From Candidatus Thorarchaeota archaeon SMTZ1-83 (GTDB lineage: Archaea > Asgardarchaeota > Thorarchaeia > Thorarchaeales > Thorarchaeaceae): a stretch of DNA of 9,055 bases. Both the position numbers and the translations under genes were made by a program. This document shows, piece after piece, positions 1-6,501 of this stretch (position 1 is its first letter; every line of letters begins with the position of its first letter). The notes under the pieces are model-generated. The model worked only from the letters and a program-made list of their open reading frames with translations. It was not told the DNA's origin and did not search any database. The stretch is taken from contig LRSK01000027.1 of NCBI GenBank assembly GCA_001563325.1, positions 1 to 9,055 on the forward strand. The letters run 5' to 3'.

Positions 1-983
1 GGCGAGTCTTTTAGCATGATTATGGCTCTCATGTTGGCTATCATTCGGGCCGCTCGTCGTATGTTCCACTCAGTCTGCTCAAGCACCTCTCGATGATGGT
101 CTGGAATGTCTAGGGTCGTACTAAGGAATTCCAGCGTGTATAGCGCACTGTGGTTGATGTTGTTCAGATCAGATGTCATTATTCCCAGGTAGAGGTCTCC
201 GCGCTCCTTCTCCTCCATCACTCGCTGTTCAGCTGCGCGGCGTGACGTCACGTCGAATGCCATTAGTCCTATCTCCGCGGGCTTCTCAGCACCTGTAGTG
301 AGTGCTCGCGACGAAATGTTCACCCAAATCATCCTATCATCGGGACGTTTCATCTCAATCTCAATGCCGCTCACATTCTTGCCGCGGAGAACTTCCTGAA
401 TCAACTGCTCTCCCGGGTCATAGTCTGAAGTAGCCTCGGGTAGAAAATCACTGAATGACCGTCCCAGTATCTCGCTGCCATCGCAGGCGAACAGATCCTC
501 GGTCGCCTGGTTTATCTGTTCAATCACACCGTTTCTGTTGAGCATTAGATAGGCTATAGGAGACATATCGTAGAGTGAAGCGAATCTCTGTTCAAGTTCG
601 ATGACTTCAGTTTCTAGAGCGATTTGACGCGATACATCTCTGACGGATGCCAGGACTGCCGGTTCTCCCTCGTAGACAACCTCAACAGGGTGAATCTCCA
701 CTTGAATTGTGTCACCCTCTTTTGAGCGTAGTCGAGTATTGAAAGCACTCAGTTCCTCTCCTGAATACAGAGCATCAATCATCTTACGATCAAATCGCTT
801 TGCGAGCGGGTCGAGGAGCTCTTCGAATGACAAATCAGTGATGTCATCCTTGTCGTAGTTCAGCATCGTTGCGAATGCAGCATTTGAAACAACTACATCC
901 TCGTCAAGCAGGATTATTATCCCATCATGGACTACGTCCAGTAGCCTATGCTGCCACTCTCTTTCCTTTCTGTCGACAGCCAT
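1..983 (-). CDS. PAS-PAS sensor protein with degenerate histidine-kinase H-box (partial, runs off left edge)
   Basis: An open minus-strand frame starts at ATG 983-981 and continues to the window edge (327 complete codons seen). The start is supported by GGTGG six bases upstream and an in-frame TAA just before it. Residues about 8-120 and 132-250 read as two PAS folds: each opens with a helix, then DGIIILLDED or AYLMLNRNGVIEQIN, and each ends in a VRDVSR / AFDVTSRR strand-helix boundary. Residues 262-327 resemble the dimerisation/phosphoacceptor helices of archaeal sensor kinases whose H-box reads HDxNN. Here it is YLGIMTSDLNNIN, with Ser271 at the histidine position. The second helix (EWNIRRAARMIANMRAI) is well kept. 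The ATPase domain, if present, lies outside the window. No signal peptide or membrane helix is visible, so the protein is probably a cytoplasmic sensor. The PAS and kinase assignment is strong. Catalytic activity is doubtful, and a scaffold or pseudokinase role is an inference. Confidence 0.88.
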   Translation of the reverse strand, partial: MAVDRKEREWQHRLLDVVHDGIIILLDEDVVVSNAAFATMLNYDKDDITDLSFEELLDPLAKRFDRKMIDALYSGEELSAFNTRLRSKEGDTIQVEIHPVEVVYEGEPAVLASVRDVSRQIALETEVIELEQRFASLYDMSPIAYLMLNRNGVIEQINQATEDLFACDGSEILGRSFSDFLPEATSDYDPGEQLIQEVLRGKNVSGIEIEMKRPDDRMIWVNISSRALTTGAEKPAEIGLMAFDVTSRRAAEQRVMEEKERGDLYLGIMTSDLNNINHSALYTLEFLSTTLDIPDHHREVLEQTEWNIRRAARMIANMRAIIMLKDS

Positions 984-1041
984 CGAAATCCACCATTATC
1001 TGAAGTCTGACTGGCAAGCTGGTTGTCCTACGCGCACCGCG

Positions 1042-1054
1042 CTAATAGTTCTAC
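1042..1054 (-). promoter_or_regulatory. Probable promoter of the PAS sensor gene
   Basis: Read on the minus strand, this stretch is GTAGAACTATTAG, with a TATA-like ACTATTAG about 60 bases before the ATG at 983. Transcription would begin near 1020, leaving a leader of roughly 37 bases that holds the GGTGG ribosome binding site. The same 12-mer GTAGAACTATTA occurs in front of the oligopeptidase gene (5397-5408), which strengthens the call. Confidence 0.5.
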
Positions 1055-1086
1055 CTTGTCCAACCGACACAATATCTGCTGTCGTG

Positions 1087-1095
1087 GTTTATTAG
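1087..1095 (+). promoter_or_regulatory. Probable TATA box of the leucine-rich-repeat gene
   Basis: GTTTATTAG lies about 54 bases before the ATG at 1145. Initiation about 25 bases downstream would give a leader of near 28 bases containing the ribosome binding site AGGAGGGC. It is divergent from, and about 40 bases away from, the PAS-gene TATA box, so the two genes share one regulatory region. Confidence 0.45.
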
Positions 1096-1130
1096 TTCTC
1101 ATAAGAGGCATGATTGTGGAATCAAATTGC

Positions 1131-1137
1131 AGGAGGG
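1131..1137 (+). promoter_or_regulatory. Ribosome binding site deciding the LRR start
   Basis: AGGAGGG ends seven bases before ATG 1145, the usual archaeal spacing. It argues against the longer in-frame TTG start at 1127, because the site would then lie inside the coding region. Confidence 0.7.
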
Positions 1138-1144
1138 CTTCGGG

Positions 1145-2515
1145 ATGGATACAGTCGAACTGAGTTTCCACCAGACTGAAGGAAGAAAGACATGTCTTGA
1201 GTTTGATGCACAGACGACAAGCTTGGGCCTAGGACATCTCGGGATCACCAATGTTGACCTCACACCAATACAAGAATGCGGGAAACTTGAGATCCTATCT
1301 TTTTTCAGCAACTACCTTCGTCGGATAGACCTTAGTCCGCTCTCGAAGTGTTCGAAGTTGCGCACTCTTCGGCTGGGCATCAACTGCTTGAAGGAGATAG
1401 ACCTGACTCCTCTCGCTGATTGTCAGATGCTTCAGTGGATTGACATTGGTGCCAATTGTCTTACCAAGATAGACCTGTTTCCGCTTGAGGAACTCACTGA
1501 GCTACGAAAACTGAGACTTGATGGCAATAGACTGACCCAAGTAGACCTCTCGCCTCTCGAATCATGCCCGGAACTAGAATTCCTTGACCTAACAATGAAC
1601 GAGCTTAGGGAGATCAGTCTTTGGCCATTGATAGGATGTCAGAAGCTCAGGAAATTGCTGCTGTGCGGCAACAATCTCAAAAGGGTTGATGTTAGCCCAC
1701 TATTGCTGATTGGTGACCAACTCGACCTGGAAAAGGATGGCACAACATCGATAGTCGTACATCCAGATGCGAGCGAGTTCATTACTGCTGATAACAGCAG
1801 GGCGCGCACGACATTTGAATTCCCCATCAGTGACGGAATATGGGAGAAGCTCCGAAACACCGTTCTCACAATCATCGAGAAGAACTCGAAGACACCTGCT
1901 GTTCGTTTCCAGAGGATTCTCTTCAGACTCCTAAGAATGGATGAACTTGGTTTCTATGATGGTCCTCTGGGAGACCTTTGGACCAACATCCCCAAGGACC
2001 TAGGTCTTGCAGAAACGAAACAGATTCTCTATGATAGAATGATTGAGCTTCTGGAGCGACAGCTTGAGAATGAAGGACCAACGCTCTTTGCCGACATAGA
2101 TAGACTTGCACTCACAAGGGGAAGCAAACTCATTCCGAAGATGCTCGAGCGGAGATACAGGGAGATGGACGGCATAGCAATCCACATCCAAGCACATACT
2201 GCCGATGTCAGCCCTCTCTGGCTGACTAGCTATGGATATGCGGTTCTGAGATCGCTCGGAGTGAGCTCGACAACGGTCACGCCAGACATGTTGGCAAGAA
2301 TCCGGAAAGGACTTGAAAAGGCCGGCTTCAGAGTCAGAACTACTACCAGCCCAAAGATAGGAGCTACCGGACTTCCGGGAACATCGGCTGAAATACTCAA
2401 TTACGTCTTGAACTGTCGGGAAGCTTGGACTGCAGAAAGCGTGGAACATGTCAGTCCAACTAGAGTAAAGGTCATTCCCGCGCTCGCACCTGCACTTGGT
2501 CAGACAAGTCCGTGA
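1145..2515 (+). CDS. Leucine-rich-repeat protein with a C-terminal domain of unknown function
   Basis: This is a 456-residue protein from ATG 1145, chosen over TTG 1127 because AGGAGGG sits seven bases before it. Residues 46-189 are six consecutive units of exactly 24 residues with consensus xxLxxLxLxxNxLxxIDLSPLxxC, preceded by a partial unit ending NVDLTPIQEC. Each unit keeps the asparagine of the LRR turn (SNYL, INCL, ANCL, GNRL, MNEL, GNNL), and most keep an IDLxPL strand and a cysteine at the end. Residues about 210-456 are a charged, helix-rich region without repeats that I do not recognise. It includes a glycine/threonine stretch (GATGLPGTSAEIL) near residues 414-426. There is no signal peptide or membrane helix, so it is probably cytosolic. 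LRR arcs usually bind other proteins; the partner is unknown. A hairpin overlaps the stop codon. The gene appears monocistronic. Confidence 0.9.
   Translation: MDTVELSFHQTEGRKTCLEFDAQTTSLGLGHLGITNVDLTPIQECGKLEILSFFSNYLRRIDLSPLSKCSKLRTLRLGINCLKEIDLTPLADCQMLQWIDIGANCLTKIDLFPLEELTELRKLRLDGNRLTQVDLSPLESCPELEFLDLTMNELREISLWPLIGCQKLRKLLLCGNNLKRVDVSPLLLIGDQLDLEKDGTTSIVVHPDASEFITADNSRARTTFEFPISDGIWEKLRNTVLTIIEKNSKTPAVRFQRILFRLLRMDELGFYDGPLGDLWTNIPKDLGLAETKQILYDRMIELLERQLENEGPTLFADIDRLALTRGSKLIPKMLERRYREMDGIAIHIQAHTADVSPLWLTSYGYAVLRSLGVSSTTVTPDMLARIRKGLEKAGFRVRTTTSPKIGATGLPGTSAEILNYVLNCREAWTAESVEHVSPTRVKVIPALAPALGQTSP
1280..1711 (+). repeat. Six tandem 24-residue (72-base) leucine-rich repeats
   Basis: The units begin at residues 46, 70, 94, 118, 142 and 166 of the LRR protein, with no insertions between them. 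The repeat is clear at protein level (IDLSPL, IDLTPL, IDLFPL, VDLSPL, ISLWPL, VDVSPL). DNA identity between units is much weaker, so the array is old rather than recently duplicated. Confidence 0.88.
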
Positions 2516-2545
2516 AGCATTCTTGCTTCGCTGATTTTCATTCCT
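2512..2545 (+). terminator. Hairpin overlapping the LRR stop codon, followed by a T-rich tract
   Basis: GAAGCA TTCT TGCTTC forms a perfect 6-bp stem with a 4-base loop (2514-2529), extended by a T-G wobble and a G-C pair. It is followed by GATTTTCATTCCTT. The stem starts within the TGA stop. Archaeal termination depends mainly on the T tract, so this is a plausible but unproven terminator. Confidence 0.4.
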
Positions 2546-2561
2546 TATGTCACTAGACTAG

Positions 2562-2573
2562 AATTCATATTGA
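2562..2573 (+). promoter_or_regulatory. Possible TATA box of the ferredoxin gene
   Basis: AATTCATATTGA lies about 46 bases before the ATA start at 2614. Initiation about 25 bases downstream would leave a 20-base leader that contains the ribosome binding site at 2602-2607. The motif is weak and was chosen mostly by spacing. Confidence 0.3.
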
Positions 2574-2601
2574 TCCAACTCTCAAGAAACGGATACCCAA
2601 C

Positions 2602-2607
2602 AGGTGA
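2602..2607 (+). promoter_or_regulatory. Ribosome binding site pointing to an ATA start codon
   Basis: AGGTGA matches the archaeal anti-Shine-Dalgarno complement (GGAGGTGAT) and lies six bases before ATA at 2614. Its last three bases are an in-frame TGA, so translation of the ferredoxin frame cannot begin further upstream. Confidence 0.6.
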
Positions 2608-2613
2608 ACAGAG

Positions 2614-2793
2614 ATACCGACCATAATCAACGAAGAATGCTGTTCGGGATGTGGCAACTGCGTCAAAGTGTGTCGCTACGGTGTCTACGAGAAGCTAGAT
2701 GAAAAGCCCCAGGTTGCCCATATAATGTACTGTAAGGAATGTGGAGAATGCATGGAAGAGTGTCCAGACGGTTGCATCCGGTTCCGAGAGTAG
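2614..2793 (+). CDS. Small 2[4Fe-4S] ferredoxin with a probable ATA start
   Basis: This is a 59-residue iron-sulfur protein with two classic motifs: C10xxC13xxC16xxxC20 (CSGCGNCVKVC) and C40xxC43xxC46xxxC50P (CKECGECMEECP). Such proteins carry two [4Fe-4S] clusters and shuttle low-potential electrons in the cytoplasm, either alone or as a small subunit of an oxidoreductase. The proline usually following the first motif is arginine here. No ATG, GTG or TTG precedes the first motif: the in-frame stop TGA at 2605-2607 leaves only nine bases. ATA 2614 sits six bases after AGGTGA, and decoding it as Met gives MPTIINEEC, a normal ferredoxin beginning. The first ATG in frame comes after the whole first cluster motif. 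The HAD hydrolase follows 87 bases later. The partner oxidoreductase is not in the window. Confidence 0.85.
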   Translation: MPTIINEECCSGCGNCVKVCRYGVYEKLDEKPQVAHIMYCKECGECMEECPDGCIRFRE

Positions 2794-2867
2794 TTCAGCT
2801 GCTGCGCTATCTGGTAATGGAAGCATTCATCTCCTAGTTGAGAGACTTCTACATAGGTTGAAGGACA

Positions 2868-2873
2868 GGGAGG
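2868..2873 (+). promoter_or_regulatory. Ribosome binding site deciding the HAD hydrolase start
   Basis: GGGAGG ends seven bases before GTG 2881. The alternative in-frame TTG at 2875 would be only one base from it, too close for normal initiation, so GTG 2881 is preferred. Confidence 0.65.
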
Positions 2874-2880
2874 CTTGATA

Positions 2881-3537
2881 GTGAGCATCGTTGTCGATAT
2901 CGATGATACCCTGATTGACACGAAACGCAGGCTTCATGGTGTATGGAAGTCACTTCTAGATACAGATGTCACTCTGGAGGACATTGAGATGCTCACTCTG
3001 GGTGACATTTTCATGAGGTATGCCACATCCGAACAGAAGAAACGGATGGGAGAATTGCGGCAACGCTTCTGGGACCTGCTGTTGTGCATCGAGGAAAGGG
3101 GTTCTGAGTTGGCCGAGCTCGATGAGCCGATTCCTGACGCCGCAAGAATCCTGCGCAATTGGAGTGAGCAGGCCCAGATGGTGTACCTCACTGGACGACC
3201 TGAGAACACTCGTGAGTTGACCTTGGACCAGTTGAGAAGATTCGACTTCCCGACTGAGAATGCGGTGTTATCGATGTACCTCCCTGAGGACTATTCACGT
3301 GCGAGAGGAAACGAAACCGGCCCGACTCTTGTCGAAGCACGGGCTCGGCTGTTGAAACAGATCTGTGGAGAATACCAGGTCTTCAGAGTTGTGGATGACT
3401 ATCCGGGATACTTCACACTCTACAGAGAACAAGGCATTCCAGAGAGGGTAGGACTCTGTCGGTCTCGTGCGTACACACCTGAGTCCTTCCTGGAAAGTGG
3501 AGCCACTAGAGTAGTCAAGGGCTGGCATGAGCTCTAA
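2881..3537 (+). CDS. HAD-superfamily hydrolase (probable phosphatase)
   Basis: This is a 218-residue protein from GTG 2881. HAD motifs appear in order. Motif I is VVDIDDTLID, with Asp6 as the expected nucleophile and Asp8 as acid/base. Motif II is YLTGRPENTR, with Thr104. A lysine near residue 159 is a candidate for motif III. Motif IV is VVDDYPGY, with Asp172/Asp173 for Mg binding. Residues about 15-85 between motifs I and II form a helical cap (C1 type) that would set substrate choice. The LTGRP form of motif II is common in HAD phosphatases that act on small phosphorylated compounds or on polynucleotide ends. The substrate cannot be told from sequence. The protein is soluble and cytoplasmic. 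It lies 87 bases after the ferredoxin and may share its transcript, though there is no obvious functional link. It ends 43 bases from the convergent oligopeptidase gene. Confidence 0.85.
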   Translation: MSIVVDIDDTLIDTKRRLHGVWKSLLDTDVTLEDIEMLTLGDIFMRYATSEQKKRMGELRQRFWDLLLCIEERGSELAELDEPIPDAARILRNWSEQAQMVYLTGRPENTRELTLDQLRRFDFPTENAVLSMYLPEDYSRARGNETGPTLVEARARLLKQICGEYQVFRVVDDYPGYFTLYREQGIPERVGLCRSRAYTPESFLESGATRVVKGWHEL

Positions 3538-3550
3538 ATCATGCATCTCA

Positions 3551-3575
3551 GGGGAGGTCTTCCATATCCTCGCCC
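3551..3575. terminator. Weak hairpin between the convergent HAD and oligopeptidase genes
   Basis: GGGGAGG (3551-3557) pairs with CCTC-G-CCC (3568-3575), a 7-bp stem with one bulged G and a 10-base loop. It sits centrally in the 43-base gap between the two converging genes, where a bidirectional terminator would be expected. There is no T tract on either side, so support is limited. Confidence 0.25.
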
Positions 3576-3580
3576 AAGAT

Positions 3581-5362
3581 TCAGAGTGCACTCTCAAACT
3601 TGTCGATGAACTCTGCAAACTGATCGATGCCCATCTGCCAGAAGGCCTCAGTCGTGATGTCAAACCCCATTTCGGTGGCCAAATCTCTCGGGGACTTGCT
3701 TGAGCCTGCGGCCAGTAGTCTCTTCAGCTTAGGAACGAATTCCTGCCCCTGTTCCTTGTACAGCCTGTACATAGCGTAGACAAAGAGTTGAGCATAGACA
3801 TACGGGTAGTTGTAGAAGCGGTAGTTGGGGATATAGAAATGGAGCTTCATTGTCCACCAGTATCGCATCTCTGGCATCCAATCGATGGCATCACCATAAA
3901 CCCGGTTCCGTGCCTCAATCCAGAGGTTAGAGAGCTTCTCACCATCTAGAAACCTACCCTTCTCCATCTGTTCATATATGCTTGTTTCAAAGAACACTCG
4001 GGCCGACACCTGGAAGGCGGCTTGGCCAAACTGATCAAGGATTGTTGCGAGAACCACCAGCTTCTCCTCCCTGGTGTCAGCCTGAGCAAGAAGCTTCTCA
4101 GTCAGCAAGAGCTCCCCGAAGATAGACCCAGTTTCGGCCACACAACTCCCTATCTCATAGTTGGACGGGTTCTGCGCCCGCGTTCCAAGGTAAGCATGCA
4201 GCGCGTGGCCAAGTTCATGGCCTTGTGTGTATATGTCTCCGAGTACTCCGTTGAAGCTTTGCAGAATGTATGCACTCTTCCCTGAATGCCAAGTAGAGCA
4301 GAAAGCGCCAGAAGTCTTGCCCGGACGAACTTCGCCGTCAATATGTCGGCGCTCATACATCTCATCCACCCACTTGCCGCTCTCTTCGTCAAACTCGGTA
4401 TACGCTTGAACAATGATGTCGCGTGAATCTGACCAGGAGTACTTCCTGTCCGGAGAGAAAGGCAGCGGCGCAACCTCATCCCAGTTACCCAGTTTCTCCA
4501 ACCCGAGGCCCTTCGCCTTGAGTCTCAAATACCTCCTGAAGGTTTCAACGTTGTTTTCAATTGTGGTCATCAAAGCAGTGATTGTCTCTTCATCCACGTC
4601 ATTGGAGATCAGACTCTGAGTCATGGGGGTGGGCCAATTACGAATCTTGCTCATCTTCAAATGGTCTTCGCTAATAGACCTCACTGCAGTGGCCCAGAGC
4701 AGCTTGTCTTCTCCCAGCCCGCTGAAGACCACCTGATGGGCAAGCTTCCTAATCTCCCGGTTGGGGTGCTCGTATAGACCTATGATCTCTCCATATGGCA
4801 TTCTCCTGGTTTCACCATCAATCTCAATCTCAAACGTTCGAGTAGCCAGCCAGTCACTCTGGAGCTGAGACCATGCACTGACGCCATTCTTGTCCTTCAG
4901 GATCACGAGCTGCTCTTCTTCCTCACTGAGCATGTGCGGAATCCTTCGCTGGATACGCTCAAGCTTGTGTCTGTATTCGGATAGGACAGAATCGTTCACA
5001 ATATCGGGCTTGGCGCTTATCAGCTTACCAAGCTCAAGATCCATGAAGGCAAACGCCTGCCCCACAAGCATTGAAGCGTTTCGTCTTCTATCGTTGAGAT
5101 GCTTGGCAACTTCGTTTGTCATGTCAGCAGAATAAGCCAGGCTTGAATACATGAAAGGACCCTCAAACTCCAGAGAGAATTCGTCGGCTTCTTCTAGCAG
5201 TGCCAACACTTCTCCCGGTCCGTATTCAACCACCTTACCCCTATGCTTGTTTCTGAACTCCTCGGCCGCTCTAACTGCCGCACTGAGTCGTTCCTCAACA
5301 TAGCCGGGGTCATCGAACTCAACAAGCTGGGAGAGATCCCAAACATCATCTGCCTTTGTCAA
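3581..5362 (-). CDS. pepF: M3-family zinc oligopeptidase (oligoendopeptidase F type)
   Basis: This 593-residue protein has the usual size of M3B oligoendopeptidases. It cuts short peptides inside the cell and helps recycle proteasome or imported peptides. The zinc site is visible: H382-E-L-G-H386 within YTQGHELGHALHAYLG, with the third ligand Glu410 in CVAETGSIFGE, 24 residues on, as in the family. The N-terminal 200 residues form the helical part typical of PepF, and the C-terminal segment YIPNYRFYNYPYVYAQLF holds the conserved tyrosines near the substrate. No signal peptide is present. The only in-frame start before the conserved region is TTG 5362-5360, with no ribosome binding site and a TATA-like box about 37 bases upstream, so translation would be nearly leaderless. 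An out-of-frame ATG lies at 5375-5373. No frameshift or catalytic loss is seen. The gene appears monocistronic. The symbol reflects family resemblance, not proven orthology. Confidence 0.93.
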   Translation of the reverse strand: MTKADDVWDLSQLVEFDDPGYVEERLSAAVRAAEEFRNKHRGKVVEYGPGEVLALLEEADEFSLEFEGPFMYSSLAYSADMTNEVAKHLNDRRRNASMLVGQAFAFMDLELGKLISAKPDIVNDSVLSEYRHKLERIQRRIPHMLSEEEEQLVILKDKNGVSAWSQLQSDWLATRTFEIEIDGETRRMPYGEIIGLYEHPNREIRKLAHQVVFSGLGEDKLLWATAVRSISEDHLKMSKIRNWPTPMTQSLISNDVDEETITALMTTIENNVETFRRYLRLKAKGLGLEKLGNWDEVAPLPFSPDRKYSWSDSRDIIVQAYTEFDEESGKWVDEMYERRHIDGEVRPGKTSGAFCSTWHSGKSAYILQSFNGVLGDIYTQGHELGHALHAYLGTRAQNPSNYEIGSCVAETGSIFGELLLTEKLLAQADTREEKLVVLATILDQFGQAAFQVSARVFFETSIYEQMEKGRFLDGEKLSNLWIEARNRVYGDAIDWMPEMRYWWTMKLHFYIPNYRFYNYPYVYAQLFVYAMYRLYKEQGQEFVPKLKRLLAAGSSKSPRDLATEMGFDITTEAFWQMGIDQFAEFIDKFESAL

Positions 5363-5394
5363 GATTGTCAGCCATCTGAACGAGAATTGAATCT

Positions 5395-5408
5395 CTTAAT
5401 AGTTCTAC
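5395..5408 (-). promoter_or_regulatory. Probable promoter of the oligopeptidase gene
   Basis: The minus strand reads GTAGAACTATTAAG, a TATA-like box centred about 37 bases before the TTG start. It contains the same GTAGAACTATTA 12-mer as the PAS-gene promoter. Initiation would fall near 5373, giving a leader of about 10 bases or none. Confidence 0.5.
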
Positions 5409-5469
5409 GAATGCGCAGTGAAGACTTGGCCATCAGAATGTTCCAAGAATCCTCACACTCAGATTACTC

Positions 5470-5574
5470 CTACGGCCAAGAAAGAACACCCGAACTGTAT
5501 AGAATGATTATGAACAGCAATACCGCGACGACTAGGAGGACGGCCTTTAGGATCACACGCCTTACAGTAACCAT
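5470..5574 (-). CDS. 34-residue single-pass membrane peptide
   Basis: A short frame from ATG 5574-5572 to TAG 5472-5470 encodes MVTVRRVILK followed by AVLLVVAVLLFIIILY and SSGVLSWP. Residues 8-26 form one strong membrane helix of Val, Leu and Ile. Arg5, Arg6 and Lys10 before it predict a cytoplasmic N terminus by the positive-inside rule. A good TATA box (CCCATATAAG, 5610-5601) is centred about 31 bases upstream of the ATG and there is no ribosome binding site, so a leaderless transcript is expected. The gene stands alone between the methyltransferase-like gene and pepF on the same strand, with its own promoter. Function is unknown. Small one-helix proteins often modulate larger membrane complexes, but nothing here names a partner. 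The main doubt is its size; the promoter spacing and clean hydropathy argue that it is real. Confidence 0.55.
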   Translation of the reverse strand: MVTVRRVILKAVLLVVAVLLFIIILYSSGVLSWP

Positions 5575-5600
5575 ATCGACTTCTCGACTGGCTGGACCGG

Positions 5601-5610
5601 CTTATATGGG
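5601..5610 (-). promoter_or_regulatory. TATA box of the 34-residue membrane peptide
   Basis: On the minus strand this is CCCATATAAG, close to the archaeal TATA consensus. Its centre is about 31 bases before ATG 5574, which places initiation a few bases from the start codon. Confidence 0.55.
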
Positions 5611-5660
5611 CATCTGTTGGCGCCGCGGATATGTGAGCAGATAGGAGTAGAAAGAAGGTT

Positions 5661-6473
5661 CTAGACTCCCAGGAAAACCAGAAAGGTGTAATGGCCGAGG
5701 ATGCCAAGAGAATCAATGCAGCAATCATGGTTCAGAGATGTCACTGCACCTGTCCTTAGATTAACATCCAGTCCTTCGATGAAATCAAATCCGCATTTCG
5801 CGAGCACCTCGACATTATCAACAGAATACAGAGAGCAAGGCTGAGTGACTATGAGCATGGATCCTTCCCTCATAGTTTCCCTGACAGTCAATAGGCTGCG
5901 TTGCGCGTCTGTATACGTCTTGTAGTATTCGAAGAGATAGCCAACCACATCATTGTTTAGAACGCCGAAGTCGAAGCAAGCATCAGGAAGACTGTCATGC
6001 TCCATTATGTGGTCGTCGAGCCATGTCTTTTCTTCCGGATATGACTGTACAAACTCAGTATCCGAGGGTCTCAGCGCGGCTTTAGACGTCATAACCTCCA
6101 ATCTGGCATGGAGACCTCTCGCTCGGTCCCGGATTCCATTCTCCTCAAAAATGCCAAGAAGACCATCAAGTCGCAAGCCGTGTAAGTCAGTGCTATAAGT
6201 CGTCAGACGCTTGAATCTATGATTCGCGCCAAGAGTAACCTTCTGATTCTCTTTAGCCCATTCAGCAACCAGGCTTGGGAACAGCTTGATGAAGAACATC
6301 GGGATTTGGTCATTCTCGCCCGAAGCAAAATCAGCTATTAGGAAGTCATCCGCGCCTTGGATTGCCCTCTTCTGTTTAGAGAGCAGGAGATTATCCAAAA
6401 GAAACTCCATCACTATCGGGCTCTCAGTAATCCAGCTGATAGGATAGAGAACTCTGATTGAACCATCGCTCAA
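5661..6473 (-). CDS. Class I SAM-dependent methyltransferase-like protein
   Basis: This is a 270-residue protein. Residues 44-56 (FLIADFASGENDQ) look like motif I, the strand-and-glycine loop that binds S-adenosylmethionine, although the loop is ASGEND rather than the usual GxGxG. Residues 164-180 (DACFDFGVLNNDVVGYL) resemble motif IV. Residues 200-211 (TMREGSMLIVTQ) resemble the conserved strand after 'LkPGG', and the end (HYTFLVFLGV) fits the final strand of the fold. The methyl acceptor is not apparent, and function beyond the fold is inference. The start must be TTG 6473-6471 or later: an in-frame TAG lies nine bases upstream, and no ATG or GTG occurs before about residue 21. A TATA box centred about 32 bases upstream and the lack of a ribosome binding site suggest a leaderless TTG start. 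The gene is divergent from the four-repeat membrane protein, across a 148-base intergenic region. Confidence 0.65.
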   Translation of the reverse strand: MSDGSIRVLYPISWITESPIVMEFLLDNLLLSKQKRAIQGADDFLIADFASGENDQIPMFFIKLFPSLVAEWAKENQKVTLGANHRFKRLTTYSTDLHGLRLDGLLGIFEENGIRDRARGLHARLEVMTSKAALRPSDTEFVQSYPEEKTWLDDHIMEHDSLPDACFDFGVLNNDVVGYLFEYYKTYTDAQRSLLTVRETMREGSMLIVTQPCSLYSVDNVEVLAKCGFDFIEGLDVNLRTGAVTSLNHDCCIDSLGILGHYTFLVFLGV

Positions 6474-6501
6474 CGGTGCCTACTCGTTCCGAAGAGTTGG
6501 C

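Noticed and set aside
1127..1144. A longer LRR start at TTG 1127
   Set aside because: The strong ribosome binding site AGGAGGG lies downstream of it and at ideal distance from ATG 1145.
2000..2449. A 149-codon minus-strand open frame opposite the LRR gene
   Set aside because: Its protein has no domain-like pattern and is rich in Ser/Cys/Arg, while the opposite plus strand encodes the continuous LRR protein with a good start and ribosome binding site.
4150..4479. Open frames on both strands overlapping the zinc-site region of the oligopeptidase
   Set aside because: The M3 frame holds HELGH and the third ligand in order. The others have shadow-like composition and no start signals.
5243..5644. 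A 133-codon plus-strand frame covering the pepF 5' end and the intergenic region
   Set aside because: It begins antisense inside pepF, has no recognisable motif and runs across the promoter and coding region of the minus-strand membrane peptide.
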